Source of the DNA: an uncultured Aeromonadales bacterium
GTDB taxonomy: Bacteria; Pseudomonadota; Gammaproteobacteria; Enterobacterales; Succinivibrionaceae
Assembly: GCA_902776275.1 (NCBI GenBank)
Contig: CACYPI010000010.1
Coordinates: forward strand, 1 to 47,302
Reading direction: 5' to 3'
Length of the DNA stretch: 47,302 bases
Made by a program: the position numbers and the translations under genes. The number at the start of each line of letters is the position of its first letter. Within the stretch, counting starts at the first letter, position 1. Below are positions 35,731 through 44,709 of this stretch, in pieces. The notes beneath the pieces were generated by a model. The model did not search any database, was not told where the DNA came from, and saw nothing but the letters and a program-made list of their open reading frames with translations.

Positions 35731-35762
35731 AAGGCGCCTTCTGGATAACCTGAAGACAACGT
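35731..35762 (+). promoter_or_regulatory. Conserved promoter block of amiE
   Basis: This block starts AAGGCGCCTT (itself a palindrome), has GATAACCTGAA in the middle and ends ACAACGT. It aligns with the urtA block (31205-31236) with only small gaps. GATAAC (35744-35749) is a candidate -10 element. The operator would then be centred about 62 nt upstream of the start point. Confidence 0.6.
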
Positions 35763-35799
35763 AAAACGTTGCTTGGTTTTCTTTTTGGAGGATTTAATT

Positions 35800-36825
35800 A
35801 TGCCGCATGGTGACATTTCCTGCAGTGCCGACAAGGTGGGCCTGGCCGTAGTCAACTGGAAGATGCCGCGCTTCCACACCAAGGCCGAGATCATCGCCAA
35901 CTGCCACAAGATCGCCGACTACATCAAGGGCCTCAAGTCCGGCATCCCCGGCCTCGACATGATCGTGTTCCCCGAGTACAGCACCCACGGGATCATGTAC
36001 GATTTCAACGAGATGATGGATCTTGCCGCCACCGTTCCTGGCGATGAGACCGACATCTTCGCCCAGGCCTGCATTGAAAACAACGTCTGGGGCGTGTTCT
36101 CCATCACCGGCGAGCGCCACGAGGAGCACCCCAGGAAGGTTCCCTACAACACCCTGGTCCTCATCAACAACAAGGGCGAGATCGTCCAGAAGTACCGCAA
36201 GATGTGCCCCTGGACCCCGATCGAGGGCTGGTACCCTGGCGATCGCACCTACGTCAGCGAAGGCCCCAAGGGACTGAAGGTCAGCTTGATCATCTGCGAC
36301 GACGGCAACTACCCTGAGATCTGGCGCGACTGCGCCATGAGGGGCGCCGAGCTCATCGTCAGGTCCCAGGGCTACATGTACCCGGCATCGGTTGAGGAGC
36401 AGCACGTGGTGCCGGTCATGGCCTGGTGCAACAACGTCTACGCCTGCGTGGCCAACGCCACCGGCAACGACGGCGTGTACTCCTACTTCGGCCACTCGGT
36501 GATCTGTGACTTCGACGGCAGCGTGCTCGGCGAGTGCGGCACCGAGGAGAACAGCTACCAGTACGCCGAGCTGTCGGTCAGCGCCATCCGCGACGCCCGC
36601 GCCAACTGGCAGTCCCAGAACCACCTGTACAAGCTGCTGCACCGCGGCTACACAGGCACCATCAATTCAAAGGAAGACCGCTTCGGCGAGCCCAAGTGCC
36701 AGTTCGAGTTCTACCGCAACTGGGTCAACGATCCTGAAGGCACGCAGAAGAAGGTCGAGGGCATGACCCGCTCGCTGCCGGGCGTCAAGTACGCCCCGAT
36801 CGCCGGCATTCCCCATGAAGACTGA
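35800..36825 (+). CDS. amiE: Aliphatic amidase AmiE
   Basis: A 341-residue cytosolic amidase that hydrolyses short aliphatic amides (such as acetamide or propionamide) to the acid and ammonia. It follows the Pseudomonas aeruginosa AmiE sequence closely, with Glu59 (FPEYS), Lys134 (QKYRKM) and Cys166 (LIICDDGN) at the same numbers as the reference triad, and [26 protein letters not shown] and [11 protein letters not shown] retained. Formamidase AmiF is a relative, but N-terminal MPHGDIS and the overall match favour AmiE. The ATG at 35800 has GGAGG eight nt before it; a frame from 35773 is rejected. It is monocistronic between two terminators. It is likely induced with urtABCDE. Confidence 0.96.
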   Translation: MPHGDISCSADKVGLAVVNWKMPRFHTKAEIIANCHKIADYIKGLKSGIPGLDMIVFPEYSTHGIMYDFNEMMDLAATVPGDETDIFAQACIENNVWGVFSITGERHEEHPRKVPYNTLVLINNKGEIVQKYRKMCPWTPIEGWYPGDRTYVSEGPKGLKVSLIICDDGNYPEIWRDCAMRGAELIVRSQGYMYPASVEEQHVVPVMAWCNNVYACVANATGNDGVYSYFGHSVICDFDGSVLGECGTEENSYQYAELSVSAIRDARANWQSQNHLYKLLHRGYTGTINSKEDRFGEPKCQFEFYRNWVNDPEGTQKKVEGMTRSLPGVKYAPIAGIPHED

Positions 36826-36847
36826 TCCCTCGAAAGCCTAAGTCCAA

Positions 36848-36871
36848 GCGGAGGCGCAAGCCTCCGCTTTT
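36848..36871 (+). terminator. Terminator of amiE
   Basis: GCGGAGGC (36848-36855), loop GCAA, GCCTCCGC (36860-36867), then TTTT. A standard intrinsic terminator 22 nt past the amiE stop. Confidence 0.9.
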
Positions 36872-37002
36872 GTGTCCTTGCACCCCGCCTTCATCGCCTG
36901 CTCCTGGCGAGTGCGCCAGATGCGGCGCCATTCCAGGATCCGATCACAATCATATTTTTATATTTATTTTTACAAAAACAAGAATACCTGCATAAAAAAC
37001 CT

Positions 37003-37008
37003 TATACT
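37003..37008 (+). promoter_or_regulatory. -10-like element before jetA
   Basis: TATACT sits in a strikingly AT-rich stretch (36950-37050) 42 nt before the jetA ATG. I see no -35 hexamer at 16-18 nt, and no Shine-Dalgarno before jetA. AT content differs from the flanks, as often at defence-gene borders. Confidence 0.3.
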
Positions 37009-37050
37009 GTCCTAAACACAGCAAACAAACAGACATAACTATCAACATCA

Positions 37051-38694
37051 ATGAAGTTCTCGCTTGACGAGCTCATCTCGATCGCCAAAAGCAGCAGGAG
37101 CTGGAAGCTCCTGCGCGCGCAGACCGCGCCCTTCACGCTCTGCTTCCTGCACCGCGCCTTCACCGACAAGGGCCGCTCCTCGGCCTCCGAGACCGATCTC
37201 GTGCACGACCTCGAGGACCTGGTCTTCATCGCCAGCGACCTCAAGTCCTCAGGGGCGCTCGACGATGCCGCATTCGACCAGGCGATCCCATCAGACGCGC
37301 TCTCATCCCCGGTCAAGGTCCTCACCAAGTGGACCGACGAGTTCTGGCTCACCTCCTCGATGCCCGAGGGGAGGAGCGAGCCATGGTACGACATCACCCC
37401 TGACGCGCAGGACGCGCTGGCGTTCGTCCAGAGCCTCGACCGCTTCAAGTTCGTCGGCACCGAGTCGCGCTTCCGCACCCTCATCGACATCCTCAGGCAG
37501 ATCCGCCTGGGGCGCTTTGCCGAGCCCGGCGAGTACCTGCAGGAGCTCAAGGAGCAGCGCAAGGCCCTGGACAAGCACATCGAGGATGCGTCCAAGGGCA
37601 TCGTCCCGCGCCTCACCGACCGCGAGATCCAGGAGCGGCTGCAGCAGTTCATCCAGCTCTCGCGCTCGCTCATCTCGGACTTCCGCACCGTCGAGTACAA
37701 CATGCGCGGGATGTACCGCGACCGGTGCATTCAGATCACCAAGTGGTCGCGCTCCAAGGGCGAGCTTTTGGAGAACATCTTCGGGGAGGAGCACTCCATC
37801 GAGAAGTCCGATCAGGGCCAGAGCGTCAAGGCATTCTCAGACCTGCTATTGAATCCGGACATGCGAAGCCAGCTTTCAGAGGAAATAGAGAGGCTCTTTC
37901 GCGAGAAGGTCATCAAGGTCACTCCCGCCGACCGCAACCTGCGCGACCTCTACCCCACGCTGCTTGATGAGAACTCGCAGATCCTCGGTACCATCGCGAT
38001 GCTCTCAAAGCAGCTCAAGCGCTTCATCGACGACAAGGCCTACATCGAGAACGCCCGCATCATGGACATCATCCGCGAGATCCAGCGCCACGCCCTGGAG
38101 ATCACAGAGTCGGGCGCCCCGGTTCCGCGCACGCTCATAAAGCTCGAGCTGCCGTACGCCGACGTGAAGCTCCCGCTGGAGCGCCCGCTCTTCAAGCCGC
38201 GCGAGCGCGTGGCCTTCGACTCGGACGGAATCAAGGAGGGCGTGGGAGATCCCAATGGCGCGCAGTCGCTCTTTGAGATGGAGTACATCGACGAGAACCG
38301 CCTGCGCCACAACATCAACATGGCGCTCGACGAGAAGGGCGGCAGCGCGGATCTCCCTTTCATCATCTCGCGCTTCCCCCTGGAGCACGGGCTTGAGGAG
38401 CTGCTCTCCTACGTCACGATGGGCTATGCCGAGTACCAGGTTATAGTGGACGATGAGACAGAGGACTCCTTCGAGTGGGACGAGAACGGCATGGGCGGTA
38501 GCCTTTTGAACCCCAATCTCGAACGGCGCAAGCTCAAGATGAAGCGCGTCGTGATATCGCGCCGCGACGAGGAGACGCTGATCCCCAAGAAGGCACCTGA
38601 CGCCGCAGATGAGGGCGGCGCCTCAGGCGGAGATGGAATTTTGCAGGGCGGCGGGAACAGTTCCGCGCCCACCGAGGATGAAGATGGCAGATGA
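37051..38694 (+). CDS. jetA: Wadjet type I JetA (DUF3375, kleisin-like)
   Basis: A 547-residue kleisin-like subunit of a Wadjet anti-plasmid complex, corresponding to MukF. The DUF3375 hallmark is clear: KSSRSWKLLRAQTAPFTLCFL near the N-terminus, FVGTESRFRTLIDILRQI at about residues 130-150, a long helical/coiled segment (YLQELKEQRKALDKHIEDA, SRSLISDFRTVEYNMR), and the C-terminal winged-helix-like part with YADVKLPLERPLF. DUF3375 defines type I Wadjet. After about residue 505 a Gly/Asp-rich disordered tail (ADEGGASGGDG to EDEDGR) follows. First gene of the operon; the start lacks a Shine-Dalgarno. Confidence 0.93.
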   Translation: MKFSLDELISIAKSSRSWKLLRAQTAPFTLCFLHRAFTDKGRSSASETDLVHDLEDLVFIASDLKSSGALDDAAFDQAIPSDALSSPVKVLTKWTDEFWLTSSMPEGRSEPWYDITPDAQDALAFVQSLDRFKFVGTESRFRTLIDILRQIRLGRFAEPGEYLQELKEQRKALDKHIEDASKGIVPRLTDREIQERLQQFIQLSRSLISDFRTVEYNMRGMYRDRCIQITKWSRSKGELLENIFGEEHSIEKSDQGQSVKAFSDLLLNPDMRSQLSEEIERLFREKVIKVTPADRNLRDLYPTLLDENSQILGTIAMLSKQLKRFIDDKAYIENARIMDIIREIQRHALEITESGAPVPRTLIKLELPYADVKLPLERPLFKPRERVAFDSDGIKEGVGDPNGAQSLFEMEYIDENRLRHNINMALDEKGGSADLPFIISRFPLEHGLEELLSYVTMGYAEYQVIVDDETEDSFEWDENGMGGSLLNPNLERRKLKMKRVVISRRDEETLIPKKAPDAADEGGASGGDGILQGGGNSSAPTEDEDGR

Positions 38695-39349
38695 AAAGGC
38701 AGCCGGCTCCGCCGCGCTCTCACGCAAGTTCCAGGCAGGCACCGTGCTTGCAAACCTCCTGCTCGGTGTCGTCTACAGCGACGCAGGGCGCGGGCTATGG
38801 CAGGCGCTTTTGGACCTGAGGCCGCAGGTGTCCGACCTGGCCTCCCAGCTTGGCCTCAAGCTCGTGGTCTACGAGGACGAGGGCTTTGCCTTCTTGAAGA
38901 CCGACGAGACGCTTGAGGAGGGGGAGTCGGAGTACGTGCTCCCGCCGCGCCTGATGGCGCGGCGGGAGCTCACCTTCGAGCTCAGCCTCCTGCTCGTGCT
39001 GCTGCGCCAGAGGCTGCTCGAGTTTGACACCGAGGGCAACGGCACCAGGCTCTTAGTCTCGTTCTCGGAGATGCAGGGGATGATGCGCGTCTACTTCCCC
39101 GACACCGGCAACGCCATGCGATCGGAGAAGCTCATCCGCGCCAACGTCTCCAAGGCCGAGGAGCTTGGGTTCCTGCGCAGGGTCGATCCAAAAGGCAGCG
39201 ACGTCGAGCGCTACGAGGTCATGCGCATCATCAAGGCCTTCTTCGACGCAGACGAGCTCTCGAAGATCGACTCGCTGCTTGCAAGATACGCCGAATACGG
39301 CAAGGAAAAGGCCGAGAGGCTTGCCACCAGGTCAAAGGACGGGGAATAA
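38684..39349 (+). CDS. jetB: Wadjet JetB (DUF4194, KITE subunit)
   Basis: A 221-residue small subunit, corresponding to MukE, bridging JetA and JetC. DUF4194 features: AGTVLANLLLGVVYSDAGRGLWQALLDL split here, LGLKLVVYEDEGFAFLK, RRELTFELSLLLVLLRQRLLEF and the C-terminal ERYEVMRIIKAFFDADELSKI. The start at 38684 has GAGG six nt upstream; a long frame from 38609 lies inside jetA. It overlaps jetA by 11 nt and its stop directly abuts the jetC start, so the four proteins are produced together. Confidence 0.93.
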   Translation: MADEKAAGSAALSRKFQAGTVLANLLLGVVYSDAGRGLWQALLDLRPQVSDLASQLGLKLVVYEDEGFAFLKTDETLEEGESEYVLPPRLMARRELTFELSLLLVLLRQRLLEFDTEGNGTRLLVSFSEMQGMMRVYFPDTGNAMRSEKLIRANVSKAEELGFLRRVDPKGSDVERYEVMRIIKAFFDADELSKIDSLLARYAEYGKEKAERLATRSKDGE

Positions 39350-42300
39350 ATGGGCGCGCAGGATTTCGAGGAAGAGAACCTCAACACCGATGGCTACCGG
39401 CTCGACCGCGCCGAGGTCTACAACTGGGGCAGCTACGACGGCAAGGTCTGGATCATGCCGCTGTACGGGCAGAACGGCTTCCTGGTCGGCGAGAACGGCT
39501 CTGGCAAGTCGACGCTCGTCGATGCCATAACCACGCTGCTCGTCCCGCAGGGCAAGCTCGTCTACAACCGCGCAGCCGGGGCCAAGCGCGACGAGAGGAC
39601 GCTGCTCTCCTACACCTTGGGCTACACCGGATCGCACAGCGAGGAGAACAGCGCCGAGGGCGTGCACACCCGTCTGCGCGGCAAGAACAGCTACACGGTG
39701 ATCCTGCTCGTCTTCAAGAACGAGCAGCTGCGCGCCCAGGAGAGCCCCTACGCCGACATCACGCTGGCGCAGGTCATGTGGCCTGACGACACCAAGCCCC
39801 GCGGGGTTGCGGTCATGTACGTCGCGGCCGACGCCGACCTCTCCATTAAGCGCGACTTCTCAGGCTTCGGCCGCGACATGAGGAACCTGAGGCGCAAGCT
39901 CAGGCAGTCGGGGGCGCAGGTCTTCGACTCGTTCACCCCCTACAGCGGCTGGTTCCGCCAGCGCTTCGGCATGAGCGGCAGCCAGGCCGTCGACCTCTTC
40001 TACCAGACCCAGAGCATGAAGAGCGTAAGCGACATCACCTCGTTCGTGCAGGAGAATATGCTCGAGCCATTCGATGCCGACACGCCCATCAACGCGCTCG
40101 TAGACCACTTCCGCGACCTCACCGCCGCCTACGAGAAGGTGATCCGCACCAGGGAGATGCGCGACGGATTGAAGCCCATCTGCGAGGAAACCGGCGCCAG
40201 GCTCATGGACACCAGGGGCACGATATCCTCGGTATCCGCGCTTGCAGACTGCCTGCCCCACTACCTGGGGCTCAAGCGGCAGAGGCTGCTTGAGGAGGCC
40301 ATCGCCGCCGACAGGCTCAGCCTTGAGAAGGTCCAGGGGAAGATTGACCACGCCAAGCGCCTTGCCGACGAGTACCGCGCAAAGCGCGAGAGCATTCAGC
40401 GCAGCATCATGGAGAACGGCGGCTCGCGCCTTGAAGGCATCGCAACCGAGATCGCCGCCTGCGACCGCGAAATAGCCAAGGTCTCGCACGACCGCGCAAG
40501 CTACGCGGCCCTCATCAAGAACCTAGGCGGCAAGCTCCCCGACAGCGAGGACGCCTTCATCGAGCAGCGCGCCTGGATAGCCGCCGAGAAGGACGCCGCC
40601 ACCGCGCAGTCTGCAAAGAACCTCGAGGATCTGGTTGCAAACGGGGTCGAGGTGAAGCGCACGGAATCCGAGCACGCCAAGCTCAGGGCCGACTTCGACC
40701 TCCTCAAGAGCCGCCAGTCCAACATCAGCGCCGACCAGCTGCGCATCCGCAGCATGCTCTGCCGCGATCTGCACCTGCGCGAGAAGGATCTGCCCTTCGC
40801 AGGCGAGCTCATGGAGGTGCGCGACGAGGAGAAGCCCATCTGGGAGGGCGCCATCGAGCGCGTGGTCCACGGGCTGGCGCTCTCGATGCTCGTGCCCGAG
40901 GAGCGCTACGGCGACGTCATGCGCTACGTGGACGGGCACTTCCTGAAGGGCCGCCTCGTCTATTTCCGCGTGCCCGAGCGCCTGAACGCGCGGGAGCCCC
41001 AGCTGCCGCCGCGCTCGCTGGTCTCCAAGATCCGTCTGAAGCCCGATTCGCAATTTCGCGACTTCCTGCGCGACCGCCTCGTGCGCAGTTTCAACTACGA
41101 GTGCTGCGAGGATCTCGCGTCCTTTGCCAAGTCCGACATGGCCATGACCCCGCAGGGCCAGGTCAAGGCGCCCAACGGCAGGCACGAGAAAGACGACCGC
41201 CACGACATCTCAGACCGCAGCCGCTACGTGCTCGGCTGGAGCAACGCCGACAAGCTCGCACTGCTTTTGCAGATGATGGAGGAGAAGGCCTCGGCCATGA
41301 AGGAACTCAAGGCCAGATCCGCGATGCTGCGCGATCAGAACAAGGCCCTCACGGGACGCATCAACGCCGCCTCAATACTTTTGAGTTCCGCTCCCTCCTA
41401 CTCCGACATCTGCGCCGACGAGCGCAAGCGCCAGCGCGAGGACCTGCTCAAGGAGAAGAAGGCCATCGAGGAGAGCTCTGACATCCTCGCCAAGCTGCGC
41501 GATGACCGCGACAACGTCGAGAAGCTCATCAAGGACCGCGAGAAGGACATCGAGGACGCGACGGGCCTGAAGGGCCGCCTCGAGGGGCAGATCCAGCGCA
41601 ACGAGGGCGAGCTCTCGCTGCAGCTCAACGTGCTTGAGGACACCAAGGAGAACTGGGACGAGGCGCTTGCCCCAAAGCTTGACGAGGAGTTCAAGCCCTA
41701 CCAGCCAACCTACGCCCTGCCCACCGCTGAGTCGGTCGAGAAGAGGATGCAACGCGCGTTCGACCAGAGGCTCCGCGATCTGCGCGAGGCGGCCGAGAAG
41801 CTCTCAAACCAGCTCACCGCGCAGATGTCCGCCTTCAAGAGCAAGTACCCGCCTGAGACCTCAGAGCTTGACGCCTCCGAGGAGGCGCTGCCGGGGTTTG
41901 CCGATCTGCTGCGGCGCATCGAGGAGGACGACATTCCCCGCTTCGAGCAGGACTTCAAGCGCCGCCTGCGCAGCACCACCATCGACTCGGTGGCCAACCT
42001 GAGCGCCAAGCTCTTGAACCACTGCGACGAGATCCGCCGCAAGATAGACATCATCAACGGCACCTTGAAGGGCATCGACTACGATCCGGGCTGCCACATC
42101 CAGCTTGACATCAACAACACCAACGACATCGACATCCGTGACTTCCGCAAGGAACTCAAGGAATGCACCTCCAACACCTTCTCGACCCACGAGGAGTTCT
42201 ACGAGTCCGAGGCCAAGTTCAAGCAGATCAAGAACCTCGTCGACCGCCTCGCCGGCCGCAGCGCCAGCGCCGATACCGATCAGCGCTGGAGGGCCAAGGT

Positions 42301-43414
42301 CACCGACGTCAGGCGCTGGTTCACATTCGCAGCCGAGGTGATCTCAAACGAGGACGGCTCGCAGGTGACCTACCTGCGCGACTCAGGCGGCATCTCAGGC
42401 GGCCAGAAGGAGAAGCTCGCCTACACCATCCTCGCCGCGGCCCTCGCCTACCAGTACGGCACGGCCGACAACCGCGAGGGCGATCCGCGCACCTTCCGCT
42501 TCGTCATCATCGACGAGGCCTTCGGCCGCGGCTCGAACGCCCTGGCAAGCTATGGCCTCGATCTTTTCAGGCGCATGCACCTGCAGGTGCTCATCGCCAC
42601 CCCGCTCTCGAAGATCGGCGTGATGGAGCGCTTCGTCCAGCACGTGTGCCTTGCCACCATGAACAAGGCCACGAAGCGCACCTCGCTGCTCACGATGACC
42701 ATCGAGGAGTTCAGGCGCCGCCAGGACGAGCAGCAGGCCAGGCGCCTGGCGCTTGCCAAGGCCAAGTTGCTCATCGCAAAAGGCAAGTTCGATCCATCAG
42801 AACTTCAGGCGGCGCTTGAAGCAGCCTCAGGCCAGGACGCGCAGGACGGCGCGGCGGCACAGGAAGGCAGCGGCACCGCGTCAGAGGCTCAAGCCCCGGA
42901 TGAGGATTCCGGCAGTACCGGGGCTTCCGCGACAGATGGCGCCGCGCCTGGCACAGTGCCTGTGGATGAGGGCTTGGATGGCGATGGCGCATCAAGGCCC
43001 GGGGACGATGAGACGGATCAGGCCCAAGGGCAGGACGCAGGATCCGCCTCATCCATGGACGGCGATGCCGCGGATGGCGGGGCGAAAGCCGCATCGGCCG
43101 CCGGCCAGGATGAAAGCTTGGGCATGGATGCTTTGGACGACGAGAGCCTCGAGCATGGAGGCAAGTACATCATCGAGGATGATGAGGCTGAGATTGCAGA
43201 CAGCGACGATGCTGCGGCGCTCTCCGGCGCAGACGCTCAGGGAGGGGAGCCCGGCGTGGCTCAAAAGCCCGGCGCAGGCGCTGCGGCGCCAAAGCCCGAT
43301 CCAGTTCAAAAGAAAACGGCATCCCATGACTCCACGGCCGCCAGCACCTCTCTCATGAAGGCCTTGGGCGACATCATGGACATGGCCAAGGAACGCGAGC
43401 ACGGGAGCAAATAG
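39350..43414 (+). CDS. jetC: Wadjet JetC, SMC-like ATPase with acidic tail
   Basis: A 1354-residue SMC-type motor that extrudes DNA loops and lets the complex detect small circular plasmids. Walker A GENGSGKS (47-54), then two coiled-coil arms with a hinge near residues 540-640, then the SGGQKEK signature (1016 on) and Walker B VIIDEAFGRG (Asp1055, Glu1056) with the D-loop. The usual type I JetC ends shortly after about residue 1130. Here about 200 more residues follow (1155-1354) that are Asp, Ala, Gly, Ser and Gln rich with net negative charge, e.g. DALDDESLEHGG and IIEDDEAEIADSDD, ending in a helix-like SLMKALGDIMDMAKEREHG. It directly abuts jetB. The tail is not expected for the family as I know it. 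Confidence 0.93.
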   Translation: MGAQDFEEENLNTDGYRLDRAEVYNWGSYDGKVWIMPLYGQNGFLVGENGSGKSTLVDAITTLLVPQGKLVYNRAAGAKRDERTLLSYTLGYTGSHSEENSAEGVHTRLRGKNSYTVILLVFKNEQLRAQESPYADITLAQVMWPDDTKPRGVAVMYVAADADLSIKRDFSGFGRDMRNLRRKLRQSGAQVFDSFTPYSGWFRQRFGMSGSQAVDLFYQTQSMKSVSDITSFVQENMLEPFDADTPINALVDHFRDLTAAYEKVIRTREMRDGLKPICEETGARLMDTRGTISSVSALADCLPHYLGLKRQRLLEEAIAADRLSLEKVQGKIDHAKRLADEYRAKRESIQRSIMENGGSRLEGIATEIAACDREIAKVSHDRASYAALIKNLGGKLPDSEDAFIEQRAWIAAEKDAATAQSAKNLEDLVANGVEVKRTESEHAKLRADFDLLKSRQSNISADQLRIRSMLCRDLHLREKDLPFAGELMEVRDEEKPIWEGAIERVVHGLALSMLVPEERYGDVMRYVDGHFLKGRLVYFRVPERLNAREPQLPPRSLVSKIRLKPDSQFRDFLRDRLVRSFNYECCEDLASFAKSDMAMTPQGQVKAPNGRHEKDDRHDISDRSRYVLGWSNADKLALLLQMMEEKASAMKELKARSAMLRDQNKALTGRINAASILLSSAPSYSDICADERKRQREDLLKEKKAIEESSDILAKLRDDRDNVEKLIKDREKDIEDATGLKGRLEGQIQRNEGELSLQLNVLEDTKENWDEALAPKLDEEFKPYQPTYALPTAESVEKRMQRAFDQRLRDLREAAEKLSNQLTAQMSAFKSKYPPETSELDASEEALPGFADLLRRIEEDDIPRFEQDFKRRLRSTTIDSVANLSAKLLNHCDEIRRKIDIINGTLKGIDYDPGCHIQLDINNTNDIDIRDFRKELKECTSNTFSTHEEFYESEAKFKQIKNLVDRLAGRSASADTDQRWRAKVTDVRRWFTFAAEVISNEDGSQVTYLRDSGGISGGQKEKLAYTILAAALAYQYGTADNREGDPRTFRFVIIDEAFGRGSNALASYGLDLFRRMHLQVLIATPLSKIGVMERFVQHVCLATMNKATKRTSLLTMTIEEFRRRQDEQQARRLALAKAKLLIAKGKFDPSELQAALEAASGQDAQDGAAAQEGSGTASEAQAPDEDSGSTGASATDGAAPGTVPVDEGLDGDGASRPGDDETDQAQGQDAGSASSMDGDAADGGAKAASAAGQDESLGMDALDDESLEHGGKYIIEDDEAEIADSDDAAALSGADAQGGEPGVAQKPGAGAAAPKPDPVQKKTASHDSTAASTSLMKALGDIMDMAKEREHGSK

Positions 43415-43428
43415 CCAGGAGGAGGCGC

Positions 43429-44658
43429 ATGGTTGACGAGGAGTTCAAGGGGCGCGGCTGGTCCGATCTCAAATGGCTCAAGGACCGCCTGATGCGCCAG
43501 TGGGAGAAGGGCGAAATCCTGCGCCTGGCCGCGCAGGAGCAGCCGGTGGTCGAGGGCTGGGTCTTCCTGAACATCCCGCTCAGGCACCCATCGTCTCGCG
43601 ACATCACAAGCGACTTCGCCGCCGCGCGCGCCTTCGCAAGCTACTGGAGCAGCGCCAAGGGGCTGTCGGTGGAGCTCTCCACCATGCCCACCCGCCGCTT
43701 TGGAACCCAGAAGGTCCCCACCGCCGCCTGCTTCGATTCTGCAGCCTCGGCCGCCGCCTTCATCGGCAAGAGCGCGCAGCTGCGCGACTACATCGCGATG
43801 CGCGAGCGCTTCACCGCGCGCTTTCCCAGGCTTTCGGCGGTATTCGACAGCCATCCCGTCGAGCTGCTCAAGAACCGCGGCTGCGCCGATCTGCTGATGG
43901 CCGTGGCCGAGTTCCTGGTGGCGCACCCGCGTCCTGGGATCTACGTGCGCGAGGCCGACATCCGCGGCGTCGACACCAAGTTCATCGAGAACCACTGCCG
44001 CGTGCTCGGGCTCATCCTCGACGAGGCGCTGCCGCCGGACGCCATCGACGAGAGCTTCAAGCCCAGCGCCAAGGAATTCGCACAGCGCTACGGCTTCCGC
44101 CAAAAGCCCCTGCGCGTGCGCTTCCGCCTGCTCGATCCCGACCTGCGCCTGGGCAAGGACGAGCCATGGTTTTCTGACATGGAGGTCGACGCCGGGAACT
44201 TTGCCGCCCTGGATCCCCCTTGCCTCAAGATCGTCATCTGCGAGAACGAGATCACCTACCTCACGCTGCCCAAGCTTCGCGGCGCCCTCGCAATCTACGG
44301 CAGCGGATACGGCTTTGAGGCGCTCAAGGGAGCCAAATGGCTCTCCAAGGCCGACACGGTCTACTGGGGCGATCTCGACACCCACGGCCTTGCCATATTG
44401 AACAACCTGCGCCGATCCTGCCCCTTCATGAAGGTGCGCTCGGTGATGATGGACGTCGCCACCTTGGAGGAGTTCCTGGATCTCTGCGTCGAGGAGCCCA
44501 AGCAGGCGGCCATCGAGCCCGAGTCGCTCACTGACAAGGAGTACGAGGCCTTCGAGGCGCTGCGCGACAACCGCTACGGCACGCGTCTGAGGCTCGAGCA
44601 GGAGCGCATCCCCTACTCCTACGCCTGCAATGCCTTGAAGAAGTCGCTCTTCGGCTGA
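43429..44658 (+). CDS. jetD: Wadjet JetD, Toprim nuclease subunit
   Basis: A 409-residue nuclease subunit that cuts the plasmid once the JetABC motor has reeled it in. The N-terminal half is the DUF3322-type domain (LMRQWEKGEILRLAAQEQP, DITSDFAAARAFASYW). The C-terminal half is the DUF2220/Toprim domain: acidic ICENE (Glu272/Glu274) and the WGDLDTHG motif (Asp315, Asp317) that binds divalent metal. Length and catalytic residues are complete. AGGAGGAGG precedes the ATG, 14 nt after jetC. Convergent with the AAA-ATPase gene 51 nt downstream. A broken copy of its 5' end lies at 46546. Confidence 0.94.
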   Translation: MVDEEFKGRGWSDLKWLKDRLMRQWEKGEILRLAAQEQPVVEGWVFLNIPLRHPSSRDITSDFAAARAFASYWSSAKGLSVELSTMPTRRFGTQKVPTAACFDSAASAAAFIGKSAQLRDYIAMRERFTARFPRLSAVFDSHPVELLKNRGCADLLMAVAEFLVAHPRPGIYVREADIRGVDTKFIENHCRVLGLILDEALPPDAIDESFKPSAKEFAQRYGFRQKPLRVRFRLLDPDLRLGKDEPWFSDMEVDAGNFAALDPPCLKIVICENEITYLTLPKLRGALAIYGSGYGFEALKGAKWLSKADTVYWGDLDTHGLAILNNLRRSCPFMKVRSVMMDVATLEEFLDLCVEEPKQAAIEPESLTDKEYEAFEALRDNRYGTRLRLEQERIPYSYACNALKKSLFG

Positions 44659-44709
44659 AGCCACCTGGCGCGGGACGGCCCGTGGCGCCGCCTTCTGATG
44701 GCGGGGGCG

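Noticed and set aside
35800..36825. Formamidase (AmiF)
   Set aside because: Length, MPHGDIS N-terminus and near end-to-end agreement with aliphatic amidase AmiE, including triad numbering, fit AmiE better.
42815..43411. JetC tail as a separate gene
   Set aside because: No stop or credible internal start separates it from the ATPase; the frame is continuous to the jetD ribosome-binding site.
37051..44658. Chromosomal condensin MukBEF
   Set aside because: JetA has DUF3375 features, the gene order is kleisin-KITE-SMC, and a Toprim nuclease JetD follows; this is Wadjet rather than Muk.
43306..44664. 452-codon frame antisense to jetD
   Set aside because: Covers jetD completely; jetD has its own Shine-Dalgarno, operon position and catalytic motifs. 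The similar antisense frame at 46501-46827 merely reflects the jetD fragment.
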